Source: Doryteuthis pealeii
Lineage: Eukaryota; Mollusca; Cephalopoda; Myopsida; Loliginidae
Assembly (NCBI GenBank): GCA_023376005.1
Contig: CM042145.1
Coordinates: forward strand, 66,499,832 to 66,563,831
Direction of reading: 5' to 3'
Length of the DNA: 64,000 nt
Position numbers and translations under genes: made by a program. Positions 58,190 through 64,000 of this stretch are shown here, in pieces. The first letter of the stretch is position 1; each line of letters starts with the position of its first letter. The notes beneath the pieces were generated by a model. The model was not told where the DNA came from, did no database searches, and saw only the letters and a list, made by a program, of their open reading frames with translations.

Positions 58190-58860
58190 TTGTTTAATAT
58201 TTTTCCAGTCTTCTGGCGACTTTTTTTGAGTCTGGATCGAGTTGATTTATAATATTTCCCATACTAATATCCCGAGCGCTTTCGACTGTTCGCCAGTCGT
58301 CATCATGGGGTTACGTAATTTGGTTTTTAGTTAATTTTTTTAGTTCTGTTATCTATGTTTTTATCAAATTTGGAGAGTCTATTATTTTTAAGAGGGGTGT
58401 GTTAGTTAAGTGTTAGTATTAAAGATATTTTAATACGTTGTCTCTGACTTTAAATGCTATTTGTTGATGTTAGTTTTTTTCTATGCATATGGCTTCTAGG
58501 ATCTGTAGGCGTTTCTTCTTATTTTTTTGTAGTAATTTTAGTATTTCGTTTAAGATTTTTCTAATTTCGGGGGAGGTGGATTTTTTCTGGGTGTTTTTAA
58601 TTAAGTGTTGTTTTGGAGATTGTGTCGGAGATATGGTATGTGAGACGGTGGGACAGTGGTTGTTGTATGTCCATTGTAGCTATTAGTGGTATAGTTTATT
58701 TTCTGAGAGCACTCTCGAATGGGCAAATGAATCTATATACTACGTTCGTTTGGCTTAGGGTTTTTAGGAGAGTTTGTGTTATTTTAATGAGGAGGTTAGA
58801 TGTTTTGAATTTGGTGTAGTAGATAATTAGTTTTATTTTCTGTTGTTGGTCGACGAAATC
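58190..58860 (-). mobile_element. Second Penelope-like element tail (GIY-YIG) with hammerhead-like 3' end
   Basis: On the minus strand from 58860: a VDQQQKI word, then NNTNSPKNPKPNERS and CPFES-type Cys/Phe words (58760-58700). Next, in shifted frames, comes the segment equivalent to YIGYTTTTVSxRLTYHI (58690-58630), the GIY-YIG motif region of Penelope-like elements. After a decayed stretch the strand carries the hammerhead-like sequence at 58271-58310. The protein words differ from those of the 54-kb element, so this is another lineage. RT is absent. Confidence 0.65.
58271..58310 (-). ncRNA. Hammerhead-like motif 3' of the Penelope-like tail
   Basis: Minus strand: CCC (stem I), CATGATGA (core variant), stem II GACTG/CAGTC with loop GCGAA after one unpaired C, GAAA, then GCGCT, C, GGG (stem I 3' strand). 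Stem II is a perfect 5 bp. Stem III is too short to form properly and the core deviates, so this copy is probably inactive. Confidence 0.5.
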
Positions 58861-58960
58861 AAATGCACAAAAACTACAAATCCGATGAACATGTAATAAC
58901 CAACATCATACATAGACACATCAAACCCGTCGACCAACAAGAGAAAATTATCAATGAATT
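58819..58960 (+). repeat. Opposed Penelope-like fragment forming a short inverted repeat
   Basis: The plus strand at 58863-58950 reads HKNYKSDEHV...HIKPVDQQEKI, a Penelope-like word string. GTCGACCAACAAGAGAAAAT here is the reverse of ATTTTCTGTTGTTGGTCGAC at 58838-58857 in the minus-strand element. The two fragments are therefore head to head. Confidence 0.5.
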
Positions 58961-59029
58961 CCATAATTCTTTTCACAATATTGAGTTAGTCCAAAATATT
59001 TTCTTCTGTGTGTATTGGAAAATAGCATT

Positions 59030-59940
59030 TGTACATTTATTTTCCTTTCTGAAGAAAACAGGCATGCGATCGGCTTTGAGAGTAATTGATATAATGAATA
59101 TCTGCGTCTATAAGGCCATTATAGAGTCATTAATCTAATAAATTTAATGTAGAGGTATTGTATTTATTGGTATGGGTCGAATACATTGCCGTTTTTTTAG
59201 ATCCTTCGTCGTTATAAGAAAAACAATATTTTAGAATTTAAAAATAAACTGAATATCATTTTTTCATATAAAGCCAAATGCCCTCTAGTTATCTGTGTAC
59301 GAAATCACATCACACAGAAGTCAAACAAACGAATTTTTCACTTATCTATAACTCAATAATACACAATACGGTTAATCTCATTTTTACATAGCCAATAGAT
59401 TATTATTAATCCGAACCCATGTAAGGACAAGAATCGGTTATAGCACTCTGGCATTCACACCGACCAATTTAATCGTTCTTGAAATGGCCAGCAAAACAAC
59501 ACGTGTTTCCACCGTCATCTAGATAAAATACTTATTTCCAACTTCATTAAAGAAAAACAATGTCACTTCCAATATACGAAATATCACAGAAGGAAATAAT
59601 CAGTTTGTCAAAAAACTTTCCTTTAATCTTTATTCAAAATAAAACTAGATAAAGTCACTTTATCCTCCACTTAGAAGTGTTTAACATGCGTCATAAACAA
59701 TAGAGTTAATAGTTTAAACCCTGGAAGTACAACAATAATTATAAAATTGGGAAAGAAAATAAGGAGAAAAATGAAAAATATTTGTCTCGCAACCATGTTA
59801 TTCTTTCATGAAATGTTAATGGGAGTCCAGTGAATTTATTGCCATTTATTTTTTTTATTTTCTGAAGAAAACATGCATGGGATCAGCATTGAGAATAATA
59901 GAATATAATGAAATACTTGCGTCTATAACGGTTCAGACGC
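59030..59940 (+). repeat. Direct repeats of about 95 bp, 815 bp apart
   Basis: CTGAAGAAAACA(G/T)GCATG...GAGAATA/GAGTAATTGATATAATGAATAT...TGCGTCTATAA occurs at 59052-59120 and again at 59860-59928 with scattered differences. The bracketed DNA shows no gene. Confidence 0.6.
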
Positions 59941-60790
59941 CAATCTCCTTGGCCAAACAAGTGAATGGGTTGATTTTAGTATTTCCAGAGAAAGTTAGCG
60001 CATACACATTTTCAGGAGTTCATTTCTTCTTGATGAATCTAATCAAAGCAGCCCACACTTGCATACAAAAAGGTGGAGAGAAATAGAGAGGAAGCTTAAG
60101 GTAGTATAATATTTTGCAAGCTCATCTCACAGCCAGTGATTTCCTTAATATTTTGCTAGCGTGTAAAAAGTTAAAATCAGTTTATGAAGTATTACGGATG
60201 TATCTATTTATGAATACCTTTTTGGTTATTTTCTCAACTTTGCTTAGATGCGGTACAAGGTCGGTTCAATGCATTCAAGGCAATATCCTGTTTTTGTTTT
60301 CAGGCCCATCTTTGACACACGCGCATTTCCTGCGCTCACGTGCCAGTCACGTGCACCTGGTCCCCGAGTGCGAACCCGTCGACTAGGCAATATATTACTA
60401 AGTTATACTAAATTTGTTTTTTTATTAGTCGTAATTTGCAATTAAGTCAAAAACTCATCCGTCTCTTCCTTTATATTCTGTCTGTCACTTTCCGCCTCTC
60501 TATCTCTATTTTGATTAACTACCCCGCATATATGTTAGTTTTCTCTGTGACGTAAAGAGATAGATTGGAGAGTGTGAACGATAGTTTGAAATTCCCATTT
60601 TATTCGCATGTTGATTTTCAGCAGTTAACGACTGGCTTATATTTAAGACGTGTCAGTTTTTAAAAAATGATTTGAATGTTTTTTTTTAATTCTCCAGTCG
60701 TATTTATTTTTTAAAATTTAATTCGTTTTGCAAGCTAACTTTCTTCTGGTCATAGTTATCTACCACAGAGTTGATAGGTGACCAATGAGT
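59940..60790. other. Sequence without recognisable gene
   Basis: The short frames at 59877-60086 and 60114-60386 have no recognisable domain. No repeat family was matched. Confidence 0.4.
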
Positions 60791-60807
60791 ACCGTTTTCT
60801 AATAATT

Positions 60808-60860
60808 ATTATATAATATATATATTTATATATATAATTATATATATATATATATATATG
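60808..60860. repeat. (AT)n tract adjoining the hairpin below
   Basis: Interrupted TA repeats. Confidence 0.9.
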
Positions 60861-60939
60861 AAGAAAGAGGACGAGAATAAATCCAACGAATGTAGTAAGA
60901 TATGAGCCCAACAAGAACAGACTCAAACAAAAAGCGTGT

Positions 60940-61035
60940 AGGATATATTTCGCTAGAGCTTTGAGCTCCGGAATAAATTACTGATGATACCCGAGCTCAA
61001 GCTCTGCGAAATATAACTACACACTTTTGTTTGGA
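60940..61035 (+). ncRNA. Inverted duplication with degenerate hammerhead core
   Basis: ATATTTCGCTAGAGCTTTGAGCTC (about 60946-60968 region) is the reverse of GAGCTCAAGCTCTGCGAAATAT (60993-61014). The plus strand of the right arm reads CTGATGA (60981-60987), a stem II with GAGC/GCTC, then GAAA (61008-61011). Outer stem II pairs are mismatched and stems I and III cannot be drawn, so it is a dead relative. An (AT)n tract lies upstream as in other palindromes here. Confidence 0.45.
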
Positions 61036-61039
61036 GTTC

Positions 61040-61670
61040 TGTCCTTATGTGACATAAGTTTTTCACAGATCCATTGCTACTGAAGAGCGAGTTCGATCTT
61101 TGCTGGATGCCCCATACGTGTGACCTTGTGTCACATCCCACCTCGTGATAATTGGGTGAGGTAAATACCTATCTCTTTGCTGCAAACTGCATGAAGATTT
61201 AATACAAAACTTAATATCTTTTTTGTTAATTATGATTTAGCTAAAATTGTTTTAATCAGCCATGTGATATGTTTTACACCTCCTGAATTGAAGCATCAAT
61301 ATCATCATGGACTGCTGTTACAATTAGTTCTCAGCTCATCAAACCTTGAATAAAAAATCTCTTATGAAAATTTTATTCAGAAATATTTGAGATGCAGTAG
61401 TCTAAAGATGCAGAAGTAGGGTTCCTACGATGATCTGAACATTGTAAATCCTTGCATCATGTAGTAGTAGTAGTATTAGCCTAAGTTAATTTCCCGAAGA
61501 AATGTTTTGATAGCTGGTCACAATATTTCCAACATTTGCCTCTCCATAGAAAATCACTTGACACTTAACCTTATTGTTTCCTGATCCCCCCCCCCTCCAG
61601 TGGACAAAACTTGAAATCCTTCCATTAACCTCAATGCCATAAACTCAAGTATTACATCACTGCATAATAG
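61040..61670. other. Sequence without recognisable gene
   Basis: A short C-run at 61585-61598 and (GTA)n at 61460-61475 are the only features noted. Confidence 0.4.
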
Positions 61671-61674
61671 CTAT

Positions 61675-62125
61675 AAGTAAAGTCAACGGGGCGGCCTAAA
61701 GTCAGTATCAGCCAGTCAGCGAGGGAGTCTATCCCCTTTTCAATAGCGCTAGACCAAGGAGATTGTATTTAGCATCTGAGGTGGAGCGCCACACCTACCA
61801 TCAGCTCCTTACTTTACCGCACAGATCCCTGTGCTACTCATGCGCTGGGTTGGCGGGGACCGGTATCGAACTAGGAACCTAGTGGTTTCTAGCCGAACGC
61901 TCTACCGACTGAGCTAACCCGGCCCCAAGTTCGATACCGGTCCCCGCCAACTCAGCGCATGAGTAGCACAGGGATCTGTGCGGTAAAGTAAGGAGCTGAT
62001 GGTAGGTGTGGCGCTCCACCTCATATGCTAAAATAATCTGCTTGGTCTAGCGCTATTGAAAAGGGGATAGACTCCCTCGCTGACTGGCTGATACCGACTT
62101 TAGGCCGCCCCGTCGACTTTACTTT
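61675..62125. repeat. Head-to-head SINE palindrome (about 200-nt arms)
   Basis: Minus-strand SINE 61920-61675 starts GGCCGGGTTAGCTCAGTCGG (canonical A box), continues GTAGAGCG, then TAGTTCGATACCGG (B box), then a body ending GGGGCGGCC(C)...GACTTTA. The plus-strand partner (61925-62125) starts at AGTTCGATACCGG and runs to the same 3' end. Arms 61678-61873 and 61927-62124 are nearly identical; the approximately 53-nt loop is the A-box half of the first copy. A partial third copy is at 49692-49836. Confidence 0.95.
61850..61922 (-). other. tRNA-like SINE promoter (A and B boxes), not a functional tRNA
   Basis: The minus strand has GGGTTAGCTCAGTCGGTAGAGCG and TAGTTCGATACC at normal tRNA spacing. 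The anticodon arm does not pair and the acceptor stem is imperfect. It therefore serves as an internal Pol III promoter, not a tRNA gene. Confidence 0.8.
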
Positions 62126-62225
62126 TTTTTATAATAGCCATGATTGGCAAATCATCAACTCCTGTATACAAATAAGATTTGAATCTTCCATATCTGTCCA
62201 TATAGAATGCCTATACCTAATATTC

Positions 62226-62350
62226 AGGTGCGTGGTGCAATGGTTATCGTTGTAAGAAAGAGAAAATGAAGACATCCAAAAACTGTATATGGCTGTTTGC
62301 ATTTCACATAGCACTAATACCTTGGGAAAGGTATGAATCCAAATATTCTT
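62226..62350 (+). repeat. tRNA-derived SINE copy
   Basis: GGTGCAATGGTTATCGTTG head, GGCTGTTTGCATTTCACATAG and ACCTTGGGAAAGGTATGAATCC body, shared with copies at 62.9, 63.2 and 63.8 kb. Confidence 0.65.
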
Positions 62351-62489
62351 CCTCCATTTCTCTGATTCTTTTAGATGAGGCTTGATAATTAGTATTATTT
62401 GTGTTATTCTGACTATTGTCCACATCTTCATTGTTATCTGTACAAAGTTTCGACCGATGTGCCCTCCGGCCTTCTTCATGTATTTCTTG

Positions 62490-62605
62490 TCGACTCGGGA
62501 ACCTCCCCGGACTCGGGAACCTTCTCAGACTCGGGAACCTTCTTTTCAACAAACTCGGGAACTTTCTTTTCGAACTCGGGAGCCTTCTTGTCGTAATCAG
62601 GAGCC
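62490..62605 (+). repeat. Minisatellite of about 18-bp units
   Basis: Five or six units of ACTCGGGAACCTTCT with variable 3-6 nt joins. All three plus frames and a minus frame stay open because the unit is a multiple of three, giving TREPS-type, DSGT-type and VPES-type peptides. No evidence favours a real protein. Confidence 0.8.
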
Positions 62606-62864
62606 ATCACGGAACTTTGAACCTAACCCTTTATTCAGTCCACGGGGCTATCCTGTTTTCATTCCACTAACCATAGCTGGGGTACAGGTGTTAAGCTGAA
62701 TGAAGAGTGACCCCCCCCCGCCACTTCCATTACTTTGATCCGGAGTGGTTGGTCCTGCTAGGATTCCATGTATGAATCAAACAGATTTTTTTTAAATGTC
62801 CAAGTTCTTATGTTATGAAGATATATTTTTGCAGCATATATAATTGGAAACCTGGTTAATAGTT

Positions 62865-63115
62865 ATCATCATAGGAAATGGACATGACAGACGAGTTCAA
62901 ATCCTGGACAAGACTGTTTGCAATTCATATAGCCTAATACCTTTGGGAAAGGTATGATCAACTACTCTTCATCCAGCTATTGGTAAAATAGTTGGCAGAC
63001 TGGGATCTTTATCCTTCGTATGGCAATCAGTCTAGAGGAAGAAAAATTCAGAATTGTTAAACTCCATTTAAAAATTGACCTTGTGTCACATCCTGCTCGT
63101 GTGGAGGGGTTGATA
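62865..63115 (+). repeat. tRNA-derived SINE copy, longer form
   Basis: AGTTATCATCATAGGAAATGG...CGAGTTCAAATCCTGG head, then TTTGGGAAAGGTATGATC, CCAGCTATTGG, a TTATCCTTCGTATGGCAATC segment and CTTGTGTCACATCCTGCTCG. The last words also occur at 61125-61145 (GTGTCACATCCCACCTCGTG). Confidence 0.6.
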
Positions 63116-63179
63116 AATATGTACATCCAGTGAAGGCAGAAAGGTATTCGTTCCCTTTGAAAAATTAAGTATTTTCTAA

Positions 63180-63300
63180 CTTAACAAGAGTGTTTGGATT
63201 TCACATTGCACTAGTACCTTTGGGAAAGATATGAATCAAACTATTCTCCCTCCAGCTATGGGTAATAATTGGACAGACTGGGATATTTACAAGAAACCTA
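63180..63300 (+). repeat. SINE body fragment
   Basis: TGTTTGGATTTCACATTGCA...CTTTGGGAAAGATATGAATC...CCAGCTATGGG repeats the body of the two SINEs upstream, without a tRNA head. Confidence 0.6.
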
Positions 63301-63399
63301 TAACATACAGTTCTAAGCTTAAAGTAGGTGACCTAAACCTAATACCTACTATATATATTTGCTAACCTCTCCGCATGTACTGGATGGGAAACATGGTCA

Positions 63400-63710
63400 A
63401 TTTCTTAAACGGAGTTTAACAGGTTTAAATTCAGAGTTTTCCTTTTGCAAGACTGGTTGCCTAATCATGGTTACAGAGCCCAGTCTACCCTTCTATTTAT
63501 CACCATTACTCCCAGGTCTAGTCTGATCCAGAGTTGTAGTACCTGTTAGGGTCCCATCTATTGGTTTAAATAGAAAAAAGAGTTTTAAAACTGTTTTAAA
63601 AAAATTTAATATTCATCTTGAATAAATAAAACAAAATATCTTCGGCATAAAACAACCCAACAATGGTGGATATGCCGTAAAATCCAACCAACCAACCAAC
63701 CAACGGTGTC
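63400..63710 (+). repeat. Dispersed LINE/SINE 3'-tail family copy
   Basis: ATTACTCCCAGGTCTAGTC...TACCTGTTAGGGTCCCATC, then CTTCGGCATAAAACAACCC, TGGATATGCCGTAAAA and (CAAC)n. It aligns with 25030-25395. Confidence 0.75.
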
Positions 63711-63719
63711 CATTTTCTT

Positions 63720-63880
63720 ATGACGATAACCATTACACAATGCGCCTCCATATACCTGATTTACCCTAATATTTAACCTTAGCTGGAGAGAGAATAGTTG
63801 TATGCATACCTTTTTCTAGGGTATTAGTGAAATGCAAACAGCCTCATCCAAAATTTAAACTCGTCTCGCCGTGTCCATTT
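63720..63880 (-). repeat. tRNA-derived SINE copy, minus strand
   Basis: The reverse strand has GGCGCATTGTGTAATGGTTAT as head and AGCTAAGG, TATGCATACAACTATTC and CTGTTTGCATTTCACTAATACC words in the body. Confidence 0.6.
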
Positions 63881-63889
63881 ATTAAACTG

Positions 63890-64000
63890 CATCTAATGGT
63901 GTAGTTCCAATTTTGGAGCTCTCGGGAGTGTGGAGTACCCCTTTATCACCATTACTCACAGGTCTAGCCTGATCCAGAGTGGTAGTACCTGTTAGGGTCC
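63890..64000 (+). repeat. Dispersed LINE/SINE 3'-tail family copy, cut by window end
   Basis: ATTACTCACAGGTCTAGCC...AGAGTGGTAGTACCTGTTAGGGTCC matches 63500-63555. Confidence 0.7.

Noticed and set aside
61850..61922. Functional tRNA gene on the minus strand
   Set aside because: A and B boxes are good but the anticodon stem does not pair and the acceptor stem is poor. It heads a repeated SINE.

Overview
The window looks like animal nuclear DNA. It is AT-rich, full of microsatellites and decayed transposons, and has no prokaryote-style operons. The tRNA-derived SINEs, Penelope-like elements, RTE-type LINEs, long (CTAT)n tracts and a 24-kb intron suit a lophotrochozoan, most likely a cephalopod mollusc. 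This is inference, because no marker gene fixes the taxon.

Only one host gene is supported. A plus-strand F-box/WD40 gene contributes four exons (12593-12675, 14814-14912, 21342-21541, 45403-45589). Their splice phases agree and they encode a pre-F-box helix, the F-box, a linker and the first two WD repeats. Introns are about 2.1, 6.4 and 23.9 kb. The first and last exons lie outside the window or were not recognised. No other protein-coding host gene or functional tRNA/rRNA could be supported.

The rest is mobile DNA and its debris. Two non-autonomous Helitrons have exact A|TC...CTAG|T ends (6641-7280 plus, 33857-34477 minus). Three solo LTRs have perfect 5-bp target duplications (10061-10288, 40138-40330, 44626-44822). 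Ty3/Gypsy-type pol remnants lie at 15.9-16.5, 17.5-19.6, 22.5-24.05 and 35.9-37.5 kb. RTE-type LINE remnants lie at 7.5-8.2, 47.3, 52.2-53.6, 56.05-56.65 and 56.7-58.2 kb. A second LINE family with an RNase H domain is at 11.9-12.4 and 44.2-45.35 kb, and a third at 22.0, 35.3-35.9 and 36.6 kb. A mariner-like remnant is at 10.4 kb. Two Penelope-like GIY-YIG tails are at 53.8-54.65 and 58.2-58.86 kb. There are several tRNA-derived SINEs and a 15-unit, about 172-bp satellite at 30.8-33.4 kb.

The most striking signal is a set of hammerhead-ribozyme motifs. The best (46146-46191) has all three helices and sits just downstream of a tRNA-like SINE head. A second, inverted pair of hammerhead-like motifs (46398-46454 minus, 46589-46645 plus) lies within a palindrome. 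Degenerate versions occur at 3.74, 5.2, 39.57, 58.28 and 61.0 kb. They keep company with large near-perfect palindromes bounded or split by (AT)n/(AC)n tracts, and with Penelope-like coding remnants. This suggests a ribozyme-bearing retroelement system that repeatedly produces inverted dimers at dinucleotide repeats.
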